DNA from: Candidatus Tayloriibacteriota bacterium
GTDB taxonomy: Bacteria; Patescibacteriota; Minisyncoccia; Phycocordibacterales; PALSA-1337
Length of the DNA stretch: 42,917 bases
Assembly (NCBI GenBank): GCA_003151615.1
Contig: PLXZ01000004.1
Location: 125,124-168,040 of the forward strand
Direction of reading: 5' to 3'
The stretch's first letter is position 1; each line of letters starts with the position of its first letter. Below, one piece after another: positions 9,407 through 18,292 of the stretch. A program made the position numbers and the translations under genes. Below the pieces are notes generated by a model, which did not search any database, was not told the origin of the DNA, and worked only from the letters and a program-made list of their open reading frames with translations.

Positions 9407-10690
9407 ATGCTCGACATCAAATTCATTCGGGAAAATAAAGACATTGTGGCGGCGGGCGCGAAGAAAAAGCACGTCGTTTTTGACGTTGAGGAACTTTTGA
9501 AAGTTGACGACGAACGCCGCACGGTTTTAGCTTCGATTGAAAAGAAGCGCGCCGACCAAAACGCCGCGAACGACAAAGTGGCTTCGGCGAAAACTCCGGA
9601 AGACCGCGCAAAAACAATTGCGGAAATGAAACTGCTGAAAGCTGAAGTCGAAAAAGAGGACACAGTCCTAAAGGAATTGATGAAAAAGTGGCAGGCGCTC
9701 ATGCTGCAGGTTCCGAATATTCCCGACATCTCTGTTCCGGACGGCGCAACTGATGCCGAAAATAAGGAAATAAAAGTCTGGGGCGAGAAGCCGAATTTTG
9801 CCGCGGCAAATCCCGCATTTGAAGCAAAAGACCATGTACAGCTCATGACCGCCCTCAAAATGGTGGATTTCGAACGCGGTTCAAAAGTCCACGGCTTCCG
9901 CGGATATTTTCTGACCGGCGACGGTGTGCGCCTTTGTTTTGCCGTCTGGAACTACGCCCTCGATTTTTTCTCGAAAAAAGGCTTCATGCCGATTATGCCG
10001 CCGACTATTGTGCGAAAGGCGAATCTCTATGGAACGGCCCATTTGCCCGGCGATGTCGAAGATTATTATATGACGCAGGACGGGGACGCTCTCGCGGGCA
10101 CCGCCGAAGTTCCGGTCATGGGTTTTCATTCGGAAGAAATTCTTGACGCCGCGTCTCTTCCGATAAAATATCTCGGTTTTTCTCCATGCTATCGACGTGA
10201 AGCGGGTGCGCACGGCAAGGACGTCCGCGGCCTCATCCGTGTGCATGAATTTTATAAATTCGAGCAGGTCATTTTGTCCGAAGCAAGCCACGAAACTTCG
10301 GTCAAGCTTCACGATGAATTGAATCGCAACACCGAAGAATTCATCGAATCTCTCGGAATTCCGTATCATACTGTCATTAATTGCGGAGGCGATCTCGGTC
10401 TCGGCCAGGTGAAAAAATACGACATCGAATTGTGGGTTCCGAAAGAGGGTAAGTACCGCGAAATTTCATCTGCTTCATATTTCCATGATTTCCAGACCCG
10501 CCGTTTCAATACTCGGTATAAGGACGCCGAAGGCAAGCTCCGTTATGCCCATTCTCTTAATTGTACGGCCATTCCGACGCCGCGAATCCTGGTTTCTCTC
10601 GTTGAAAATTTCCAGCAGGCCGACGGCTCAATAAAAATCCCCGAAGCTCTCCAGAAATACATGGGCAAGGATGTGATTAAAGCCGAGTAA
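9407..10690 (+). CDS. serS: Seryl-tRNA synthetase
   Basis: MLDIKFIRENKDIV, TAEVPVMGFHSEEIL, class II motifs PCYRREAGAHGKDVRGLIRVHEFYKFE and RYAHSLNCTAIPTPR. Confidence 0.97.
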   Translation: MLDIKFIRENKDIVAAGAKKKHVVFDVEELLKVDDERRTVLASIEKKRADQNAANDKVASAKTPEDRAKTIAEMKLLKAEVEKEDTVLKELMKKWQALMLQVPNIPDISVPDGATDAENKEIKVWGEKPNFAAANPAFEAKDHVQLMTALKMVDFERGSKVHGFRGYFLTGDGVRLCFAVWNYALDFFSKKGFMPIMPPTIVRKANLYGTAHLPGDVEDYYMTQDGDALAGTAEVPVMGFHSEEILDAASLPIKYLGFSPCYRREAGAHGKDVRGLIRVHEFYKFEQVILSEASHETSVKLHDELNRNTEEFIESLGIPYHTVINCGGDLGLGQVKKYDIELWVPKEGKYREISSASYFHDFQTRRFNTRYKDAEGKLRYAHSLNCTAIPTPRILVSLVENFQQADGSIKIPEALQKYMGKDVIKAE

Positions 10691-10714
10691 ATTTCGTGCT
10701 ACGATTGTAGTGAT

Positions 10715-12415
10715 ATGGAGACATTCGCTGAAAATGCTATTCAAGATGCAAAGATAAAAGCAGAAACAATTCCGCGACCTCCGGCTGATTATCTCGACCG
10801 CGATCCGCGTTTGGAAGAAATACGAAATGAACTCATCTCGAAATGGGAGGAAAAAAATGGCGAAGGAATTCTTTCTTTTCAAGGCCAAAATTATTTGATG
10901 GGGGATGTACGGAGCAGTAATCCGGTTAATATTGAGCAGCGTGCCGTAAAAAAATTTCAAGAAACGTTTCCGGAGGAAGCAAAGATATATGCAGAACGGG
11001 AGAAAACGAGAGTTTATGAGAAACCGACCGACGATCCGGCGTACAAAGAAGCAGAAAAGGAAATTACGCGACGTGCAAATACTGACAGTCAGCTTATTGG
11101 TGGTTCAAAATTGCCCGCGGCTGAGTATCGCGACTTGAGTGACAGAATCAGAAATCGCGAGACGCGCCGCGGATGGTCAAGCTTCGCCTTTCAGTATCCG
11201 GAAAAAGCGGCCGTATACGCCGCACAGAATGAATTTTTGGCCCGCGATTTAGCGTTGCGTGAAGAGCAGAAAGAAAAAAAGAAGCAAGAGACGGAAAGGC
11301 AAACTGAAAAACCCGAACAACGGCTAGACGAAGAAACTGCTGGACAAAATCCCGGAATCCGGCAAAAGAGCGACGAAGAACGTCTCCGTGAGGTTCGAAA
11401 TCATTTGGCTTTACACAGTGAAGGAGAACCAAAAAAACAGGAATCGGCGAATGATACGGTAGACTGGAAATCTTTTGGCGGCCGGCAGATTGTTATGTTT
11501 AACAACGAGTCGATTCATCGTTACCCGGAACGGGACAAAGACGTAACTTCTGTTCGTGAAGCAGTCACCGAAGAAACTCTTCGCCGCGTCGCAGAAGATA
11601 AAACTCCGGGAAGGGATTTGGCTGATAAGTTTCGAGATACATATCGAGCCGTCAACGCGGAAAAATGGCAAGCGTTTGTTGACAAGTATCCGCAAAAAGC
11701 GAAGGAGTATCAGGGCTATTATAAGGAAATTCGCGATATATTAAATCCTTCGCAAGAACGAGAAACTGAGCAACAAACTGTTCCTGAACAATCGGAAACC
11801 GTTGCGACGCCCGAAGAAATTAAACCGGAGATCGAAGACGAACTATTGTCCAAAGAAGACGTCATTTCGGAATATCTCGCGTATCAAGACGCGCCTGAAT
11901 CGGATGAAATGACGGCAGATGAGAAAAAGACCATGCTGGGATGGTCGATGAAAAATGAGAGCGCGGGCCGTTATGCGGAATCACTTCAGGAAGTATTCGA
12001 AGAATATCCGCGAAAATCGGTGGAAGGTTTAGCGTATCGCATGGTTTCCGAAGCGAAGGATATTTTGAAAAGACTTGGTGTTTCGCAGAGCAAATACATC
12101 GACAGCACGACGTGGGCAATGTGGGATATCGGCAAGCAATTTTATTATGTCGGTCATCCGAAGGAATCAAACGAAAAATATGACATTGCCGATCCGTTCC
12201 AGTCTCCGGAAAAAATTACGGAAATGATTAATCGTCAGGTTGGATGGGAGGTATATCGCGCGAAGGAAACGGGTTTCGCCGAGAAATTTAAAAAACATCC
12301 GCTCTACAAAAAGCTGGAGGAATATTTAAATATGGCCGCGAAAAACAAAGGCACATTGAGTTCAAAGGATTTGACCGATTTAGGAGGGCTTACCCGAGAA
12401 ATTTTGAAAGAATAA
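10715..12415 (+). CDS. Hypothetical charged protein with internal repeats, 566 aa
   Basis: Long Lys/Glu-rich ORF; recurring motif F-x3-(F/Y)P-x-(K/E)(A/S)-x-x-Y. Confidence 0.75.
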   Translation: METFAENAIQDAKIKAETIPRPPADYLDRDPRLEEIRNELISKWEEKNGEGILSFQGQNYLMGDVRSSNPVNIEQRAVKKFQETFPEEAKIYAEREKTRVYEKPTDDPAYKEAEKEITRRANTDSQLIGGSKLPAAEYRDLSDRIRNRETRRGWSSFAFQYPEKAAVYAAQNEFLARDLALREEQKEKKKQETERQTEKPEQRLDEETAGQNPGIRQKSDEERLREVRNHLALHSEGEPKKQESANDTVDWKSFGGRQIVMFNNESIHRYPERDKDVTSVREAVTEETLRRVAEDKTPGRDLADKFRDTYRAVNAEKWQAFVDKYPQKAKEYQGYYKEIRDILNPSQERETEQQTVPEQSETVATPEEIKPEIEDELLSKEDVISEYLAYQDAPESDEMTADEKKTMLGWSMKNESAGRYAESLQEVFEEYPRKSVEGLAYRMVSEAKDILKRLGVSQSKYIDSTTWAMWDIGKQFYYVGHPKESNEKYDIADPFQSPEKITEMINRQVGWEVYRAKETGFAEKFKKHPLYKKLEEYLNMAAKNKGTLSSKDLTDLGGLTREILKE

Positions 12416-12437
12416 AGTCATGATAGAATAGTGTCAA

Positions 12438-13379
12438 ATGGCATTAGTGCGGCGCAGAGGAACAATACAGTCCGAAACATTTGCAAGGAAGCGGCGGAAG
12501 AAATTGATTTTCGCCGGAATTTTGTTTTTGGTTGCGATCGCTTCGGTTTGCACGACGGTGTATTTTTTTTTCAACACCCAATTCGTTCAGATTAAATTGG
12601 TCGAAGTTTCCGGACCGGTCGGCATAAACGGGGGAGTTTTGTCATTGGTTCCGGCGGATGCCGTGCAAGCGGATATTGAAAAAGACCTCGCCGGCAACTG
12701 GCTGCTCCATCTCGTTTCAAAAAATACCCTCTTTTTCTATCCGAAAAATAAGATTCGCGCCGAGTTGATGAAAAAATATCCGGCGATTGCCGCGATTGAT
12801 TTCGGTTCAAGCGGCGGTTTTCTGGGTTTCGGCAATAATATTGTTTTGCGCCTCCTCATAACCGAACGATCGCCGTTTGCGCTGGCATGCGCCAAAGATT
12901 CGATCAGTAATTTTCTGCAATCGTGTTTTTACATTGACAGTTCCGGCTTCGTTTATGCCCCGGCCGCGCAATTTTCGCCCGGCGTGTATGTCGATTATGA
13001 AATATCACCACAATCCGCATCGAGTTCGTCCGCGGCAACTCCTGGAAAGTTTATTGCCGACGAAACTTCCTTTAATGCCGCGAAGCAAATTGTCGGTTTT
13101 GTTTCCGGTATGGGTCTGGATGTGTCCGCCGACAGCATTGGTTCTGACGCTCTTGGTCCGACGAATACTGTCATCATAAATGTCGCGTCTTCGACAGCCT
13201 CCGCCGCTTCAACCACGCTTCTGACAGAAATTTATTTCAATCAGAACGAGCCGCTCGATACGGAACTGCGGTATTTTTCCGAATTCTGGCGCAATCAGCA
13301 GGCGACAACCACGCCACCCAAATTTCAGTACGTCGACATGCGCTACGGAAAGGACATCGTGTATAAAGTATATAAATAA
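12438..13379 (+). CDS. FtsQ-like cell division/POTRA membrane protein
   Basis: Basic N-terminus, one TM helix, then VQIKLVEVSGP...KNKIRAELMKKYPAIAAIDF, FtsQ/DivIB-like layout. Confidence 0.55.
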   Translation: MALVRRRGTIQSETFARKRRKKLIFAGILFLVAIASVCTTVYFFFNTQFVQIKLVEVSGPVGINGGVLSLVPADAVQADIEKDLAGNWLLHLVSKNTLFFYPKNKIRAELMKKYPAIAAIDFGSSGGFLGFGNNIVLRLLITERSPFALACAKDSISNFLQSCFYIDSSGFVYAPAAQFSPGVYVDYEISPQSASSSSAATPGKFIADETSFNAAKQIVGFVSGMGLDVSADSIGSDALGPTNTVIINVASSTASAASTTLLTEIYFNQNEPLDTELRYFSEFWRNQQATTTPPKFQYVDMRYGKDIVYKVYK

Positions 13380-13391
13380 TAAACGACGCTC

Positions 13392-14471
13392 ATGAAAAAT
13401 ATCCGCAGACAATTATTTTACGCAGTATCCGCAATCCTCGTCGGCATCGCGTGCGCGGCTTTTCTCATATTTCTGGCGAAATCAATTTCGCAGCATCTTT
13501 TTCATCACGCTTCAGCGCAAGCAGTCATCGGAACTGCGGAAAATCCGGCTCTGGCAAAGCCTCTTTCTCCGGCCCAGGAACAGGCTCTGGAAAATCTTGA
13601 CGAGGACGCGGCTTCGTCGACGTCTGTTGTTTCGGCCCACTCAAAACCGCACGTTGTTACCGCAAGCCAGTATCTCGTCATTGATTTGACAGTCGCCACA
13701 ACGACGATATCAACCGTTTCAACTATGCCAAACGGCATCGCGACGACAACGATAACATTTGTTCCGTCGCCATTTGTGCTGGCTGACCGCGCAATCGTTC
13801 AAAAAGACGACAGCAGGGCGGTTCCGATCGCGTCGCTGACAAAATTGGTGACGGCGGTTGTCGCGCAAAATATTCTCGACCAAAATGCGCCGATTGAAAT
13901 TACCAAAAATATTTTAAACACGGACGGCAATACCGCCGGCTTCCAGACGGGTGAAAAATTCAGCGTGCCGGAGATTCTGTATCCGCTTCTCATGGTTTCT
14001 TCAAATGATGCGGCTGAAGCATTGGCGCAAAATGATCCAAAAGGCCGCCCCGACTTCATCCGCCAGATGAATGAATGGGTGCAGTCGATCGGCGCGTACC
14101 ACACGTATTTCGCCGACCCGACCGGCCTGTCGCCGGAAAATGTTTCCGATGCCGGAGATCTTGCCATCATCATGCGCTGGGTATACTTGAACCGTCCCGA
14201 TCTGATTGCGATAACCGACACGAAAGTAAAGGAGTTCCGCATCCACACCTGGACAAATCCGACGCAATTGCTTAACTTGAGCTCATACCTTGGGGGCAAG
14301 AACGGCTACATTCCGCAATCGGGCGAGACAGCCGTGTCATTGTTTCAAGTCGGTCCGAAGCTGTTTGCTGTCGTTGTGTTGGGAAGCACCAACCGCGACC
14401 AGGATATTTTGGAACTGATGCGCGAGGCAACAGGCGTGGCATATATTACATATGAAGACGCAAACAATTAA
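13392..14471 (+). CDS. D-alanyl-D-alanine carboxypeptidase-like serine peptidase (S11)
   Basis: N-terminal TM; SLTK (SxxK), SSNDAAEAL (SxN), GGKNGYIPQSG third motif. Confidence 0.8.
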   Translation: MKNIRRQLFYAVSAILVGIACAAFLIFLAKSISQHLFHHASAQAVIGTAENPALAKPLSPAQEQALENLDEDAASSTSVVSAHSKPHVVTASQYLVIDLTVATTTISTVSTMPNGIATTTITFVPSPFVLADRAIVQKDDSRAVPIASLTKLVTAVVAQNILDQNAPIEITKNILNTDGNTAGFQTGEKFSVPEILYPLLMVSSNDAAEALAQNDPKGRPDFIRQMNEWVQSIGAYHTYFADPTGLSPENVSDAGDLAIIMRWVYLNRPDLIAITDTKVKEFRIHTWTNPTQLLNLSSYLGGKNGYIPQSGETAVSLFQVGPKLFAVVVLGSTNRDQDILELMREATGVAYITYEDANN

Positions 14472-15555
14472 TTTTGGCTTTTGGAAAAAAATTCGGGAGA
14501 AAGCGGCTGGACTAAAACGGCCGATTTTTGTATTGGCGCCCCTCGCGAATGTCACCGACGCCGCATTCCGCCAAATCATCGCAAAATACAGCCGGATGGG
14601 GGAGCCCGACGGCGGCCCCGACGTCATCTGGACTGAATTTGTTTCCGCTGACGGATTATGTTCGCCGGGTCGCGAGGTATTGCTTCGTGATTTGGCATAT
14701 TCGAAAGGCGAGCATCCGATTGTGGCCCAGCTTTTTACTGCACATCCCGAAAAAATGCGCGAGGCCGCGGCATTGTGCGCGCAACTTGGCTTTGATGGAG
14801 TAGACATTAATATGGGCTGTCCTGATCGTTCGGTTGAAAAACAGTGCGCGGGCGCGGCCATGATCAAGGATCCTAAAACTGCGCGAAAAATTATCGAGGC
14901 GGCACGCGAAGGTGCCGGCACCGTGCCAGTCTCCGTCAAAACTCGCATCGGCTACAATAAAAATGAAATTAATACATGGATTCGTTTTTTGCTCGGCTTG
15001 CAACTGCCGGTTTTGACCGTGCATTTGCGAACGCGCAAGGAAATGTCCGAAGTTCCCGCGCATTGGGGCCTGATGCCCGAAATTATCCGTCTGCGTGATG
15101 AAGTTCAAGCCGCAATTCCTGTGAATGAACGCACTATTATTATCGGCAACGGCGACGTCATGAATTTGGAAGATGCCCGGGCGAAAATTTCCACGAACGC
15201 TGGCTTGGACGGCAGCCTCGCGGCCGACGGTGTCATGTTCGGCCGCGCCATTTTCGGAAACCCCTGGCTTTTTGATGAAAGACGAAATAAAATCGGCACA
15301 GGTGCAAACATTAGCATACCGACAATTTCCGAACGCCTCAACGCTTGTCTCGAACACACCGAACTTTTTGAAAAACTGCTCGGCGACGTCAAAAGTTTCG
15401 CCATTATGAAAAAACACTACAAAGCCTACGTTTCCGGCTGGGACGGAGCGAAGGAATTGCGCATCAAACTTATGGAAACAGAAAATGCGGCTCAGGTTGG
15501 GGCTATAATAGAAAATGTATTACTCGAGCTTGACCGCCCAAGGGAGCGGGTATAG
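14452..15555 (+). CDS. dus: tRNA-dihydrouridine synthase
   Basis: LAPLANVTDAAFRQI, VDINMGCPDRSVEKQCAGAAMIKDP, GNGDVMNLEDA. Overlaps the previous CDS by about 20 nt. Confidence 0.88.
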   Translation: MKTQTINFGFWKKIREKAAGLKRPIFVLAPLANVTDAAFRQIIAKYSRMGEPDGGPDVIWTEFVSADGLCSPGREVLLRDLAYSKGEHPIVAQLFTAHPEKMREAAALCAQLGFDGVDINMGCPDRSVEKQCAGAAMIKDPKTARKIIEAAREGAGTVPVSVKTRIGYNKNEINTWIRFLLGLQLPVLTVHLRTRKEMSEVPAHWGLMPEIIRLRDEVQAAIPVNERTIIIGNGDVMNLEDARAKISTNAGLDGSLAADGVMFGRAIFGNPWLFDERRNKIGTGANISIPTISERLNACLEHTELFEKLLGDVKSFAIMKKHYKAYVSGWDGAKELRIKLMETENAAQVGAIIENVLLELDRPRERV

Positions 15556-15640
15556 CATTGCTACACCGAGGCTGCTTCCTTGGTTCCGGGTGTAGGCAGA
15601 ATCCTAAAATAGGTCTAGTGCCCAATTGCCACGACGTGTA
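15540..15640 (-). ncRNA. ffs: Probable small SRP (4.5S-like) RNA, ends approximate
   Basis: Minus strand CUACACC-CGGAACCAAGGAAGCAGCCUC-GGUGUAG; contains CCGGAA and GGAAGCAGCC as in SRP domain IV. Confidence 0.5.
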
Positions 15641-15698
15641 GCTCACATTTTCTATACACTGTTGCGGTCAAGTGGTAGTATGCCCCACCTTATCTTTG

Positions 15699-15729
15699 CG
15701 CGCTGTCACAGTGACAGCGCGTTTTCTTT
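15699..15729 (+). terminator. Rho-independent terminator
   Basis: CGCGCTGTCAC-A-GTGACAGCGCG followed by TTTTCTTTT. Confidence 0.8.
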
Positions 15730-15782
15730 TGCGCGGACGGTTTCTCATTTCTATTTTTCGACCGTTGCGATATACTTAATCC

Positions 15783-16838
15783 ATGTCAAAATCTGATGGG
15801 ACAAAATCAGGCGCAACAAAAACCGCCCTCTATCGCGAATACCGGCCTCATTCGTTCAAGGACGTCATCGGACAGGATCATATTGTAAAAGTTCTCGAAG
15901 GCTCAATACAGTCCGAGAAAGTTTCCCACGCATATTTGTTTGCCGGCTCGCGCGGAACGGGGAAGACTTCGGTCGCGCGCATTTTCGCGCACGCCCTCGA
16001 TACCACCGACAATGACATTTACGAAATTGATGCGGCTTCGAATCGCGGCATCGACGATATCCGCGCGGTCCGTGACGGCGTTGCAGTTCTGCCACTCGAA
16101 TCCCGTTATAAAGTTTACATTATCGACGAAGCCCACATGCTTACGAAAGAAGCCTGGAACGCACTCTTAAAAACACTCGAGGAACCGCCGGCTCACGCCA
16201 TTTTCATTTTGGCCACGACTGAAATCGACAAAGTTCCGGAAACGATCGTTTCTCGCTGCCAGTCATTTTCGTTCAAGCGCCCGTCGCGCGAAATTCTGCG
16301 TGAAGTCGCAACGAACGTCGCCAAAAAAGAAGGCTTCGTGTTGGAAGCCGGCGTCGCCGATCTCATCGCCATGATGGGGGACGGATCGTTCCGCGACATG
16401 CTCGGCACTCTGCAAAAAGTCATCGGCGCGGGTGCGAAATCTAAAATTACTTTGGCCGAAGCCGAGCTTGTCACTGGCGCGCCGAAAAATAGCATCGTCA
16501 ATGATTTCGTTTCGGCTTTTGCTTCCAAAAATTCCGACAAAGCCCTTGCCGCAATTTCCGCCGCGGACGGCGCAGGCATCGACATGAAAATGTTCATCGC
16601 GTTGGCTCTGGAAAAAATGCGTTTTGCACTGTTGTACAAAAATTCAAAAGACTCGGCAAAGCAAATGGCCGAACATATGTCGCCCGAGGATGCTGCATTG
16701 CTCGGCGGTCTCACTGTCACATCAGGCATGCTTGCCGCGCTTCTGCGTGCATACGACGAAACCGGCAAGGCTTACATCCAAACATTGCCGCTGGAGCTGG
16801 CGGCGCTCGGTCTTGTCGGAGCTGAAAATGCAGGGTAG
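15783..16838 (+). CDS. dnaX: DNA polymerase III gamma/tau subunit, short form lacking the zinc module
   Basis: YREYRPHSFKDVIGQ, FAGSRGTGKTSVARIFA, YIIDEAHMLTKEAWNALLKTLEEPP, ATTEIDKVPETIVSRCQ. Confidence 0.93.
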   Translation: MSKSDGTKSGATKTALYREYRPHSFKDVIGQDHIVKVLEGSIQSEKVSHAYLFAGSRGTGKTSVARIFAHALDTTDNDIYEIDAASNRGIDDIRAVRDGVAVLPLESRYKVYIIDEAHMLTKEAWNALLKTLEEPPAHAIFILATTEIDKVPETIVSRCQSFSFKRPSREILREVATNVAKKEGFVLEAGVADLIAMMGDGSFRDMLGTLQKVIGAGAKSKITLAEAELVTGAPKNSIVNDFVSAFASKNSDKALAAISAADGAGIDMKMFIALALEKMRFALLYKNSKDSAKQMAEHMSPEDAALLGGLTVTSGMLAALLRAYDETGKAYIQTLPLELAALGLVGAENAG

Positions 16839-16867
16839 TATGTGCCTTGTGAGTTAAAACACATAAT

Positions 16868-16938
16868 TGCCGGATCGTCTAATGGTAGGACAGGAGCCTT
16901 TGAAGCTTCTAATTTTGGTTCGATTCCAAGTCCGGCAG
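16868..16938 (+). tRNA. tRNA-Gln (anticodon UUG), CCA not encoded
   Basis: TGCCGGA/TCCGGCA acceptor, GGAGC-CTTTGAA-GCTTC anticodon arm, TTTGG-TTCGATT-CCAAG T arm. Confidence 0.93.
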
Positions 16939-17105
16939 CAGTCTCGGTAAATCGGCATTTTTAGGGGCATTTGCAAGTATCGCAAATGGGTTTTTGAATA
17001 TGTATTGAGCCACGGATTTGTTTTTGAACGTCGCGTTCGAGAGTAACTTTTCGAGCATTTTTCTCTTTTCATATTCGTCGAGCGTCAAATACTTTTCCGA
17101 GGCTC
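16909..17105 (-). pseudogene. C-terminal remnant of a site-specific recombinase overlapping tRNA-Gln
   Basis: Minus-strand ASEKYLTLDEYEKRKMLEKLLSNATFKNKSVAQYIFKNPFAILANAPKNADLPRLLPDLESNQN* resembles C-termini of large serine recombinases; reads into the 3' half of the tRNA. Confidence 0.55.
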
Positions 17106-17758
17106 TACTGCCGGCAGACCTTGCGTCCAATGCGTTTATTACTGAATCCATCAAACGAGAATTTCCCAATGACGGGATAATCTCGGAGGAAACGGGAGAA
17201 TCAAATGTGGAGGCTGAGTATATTTGGATAATTGATCCGCTCGACGGAACATTAAATTTTGCTAAAGGCATTCCTGCTTATACCGTCTTGATTGCAAGAG
17301 CAAGGGCAGGAATTGTTGAATTGGCTGTGATATACGATCCTATTCATGACGAACTTTGCTTCGCTAAAAAAGGCGAAGGCGCGTATTTGAATGGCACAAA
17401 AATCAAATGTTCGGTTATGAAGTCTCTCGAAGATACCGTCGGATGTTCCAGCGGTAATCTACGGCTTAAAGATCTTGCCAGACTTGAAAAGATGATCAAT
17501 GCTAGCCCAACCGGCAAAGTATCCAGTACAAGCTTTTATGGCATAGGGACCAACGCACTGTATGTTGCTACGGGGAGAAGGGATTGGTATATGGTCACCG
17601 GAGGGGCACTGTGGGACCATGCAGCCCCGTCCCTTATTCTTGAAGAATCCGGATGTAAGATAACGACTATTGAAGGCAAGCCGTGGACGTTTGCAGACAA
17701 GACCATGCTTGCGGCAAATCCTGAATTGCACGGATTTATTTCCGGGGTTATAATCTAA
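17018..17758 (+). CDS. Inositol monophosphatase family protein with aberrant N-terminus
   Basis: FPNDGIISEETG, IIDPLDGTLNFAKGIP, WDHAAPSLILEESG. N-terminal ~28 residues are antisense to the recombinase remnant. Confidence 0.8.
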   Translation: MFLNVAFESNFSSIFLFSYSSSVKYFSEALLPADLASNAFITESIKREFPNDGIISEETGESNVEAEYIWIIDPLDGTLNFAKGIPAYTVLIARARAGIVELAVIYDPIHDELCFAKKGEGAYLNGTKIKCSVMKSLEDTVGCSSGNLRLKDLARLEKMINASPTGKVSSTSFYGIGTNALYVATGRRDWYMVTGGALWDHAAPSLILEESGCKITTIEGKPWTFADKTMLAANPELHGFISGVII

Positions 17759-17760
17759 TT

Positions 17761-18189
17761 ATGTTACCAATCAATTATTTGGCAGTCATTGTGGCGGCAA
17801 TTGCAGCTTTCATCATAGGGTTTTTATTTCACGGACCTTTCTTCGGAAAATTGTGGATGCGTTTGGCAAAGGTGCAAATGACGGGAAATGAAAAGTTGTC
17901 CGACATGTACGGAAAAATGATCTGGAATTTCGTGGCAAACCTGGCGACAGCCTATGGGTTGGCCGTTGTGTATTTATTGGGCTCAAGCTCTCCATATATG
18001 ACGGGTTCAGCTCTTTGGAACGGGATCATAATTGCGTTTGTGGTTTGGTTGGGATTTTTAGTCACATCCACGTCGATAGAAGTCATTTGGATGGGAAAAT
18101 CTTTCAAGCTTTGGTTGTTTGAAGCTTGCAGCAGCCTCGTAGTCATGCTGGCGATGGGCGCCATTATCGCTGTCGGGATATTTAAATAA
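17761..18189 (+). CDS. DUF1761-like small membrane protein
   Basis: NYLAVIVAAIAAFIIGFLFHGPFFGKLWM and several TM helices. Confidence 0.7.
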   Translation: MLPINYLAVIVAAIAAFIIGFLFHGPFFGKLWMRLAKVQMTGNEKLSDMYGKMIWNFVANLATAYGLAVVYLLGSSSPYMTGSALWNGIIIAFVVWLGFLVTSTSIEVIWMGKSFKLWLFEACSSLVVMLAMGAIIAVGIFK

Positions 18190-18292
18190 TTTTTTAGTGC
18201 CTTCTCTTGATACTTTTCAAAATTATGGTATCCTCTGCCCAGCTTTGAACATTTCCAAAACCACCTAGAATCAACCCTACAATAAGGAATAT

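Noticed and set aside
9292-9858. N-terminal extension of the dprA ORF to 503 aa
   Set aside because: The extra segment overlaps serS in antisense and is Ser/Phe-rich. A better start with its own -10 box lies at 9291.
14656-15417. 253-aa minus-strand ORF
   Set aside because: Antisense to dus; low-complexity translation with no motif.
15664-15690. tRNA-like string GCGGTCAAGTGGTAGTATGCCCC
   Set aside because: Resembles a D arm, but no matching acceptor, anticodon or T arm follows.
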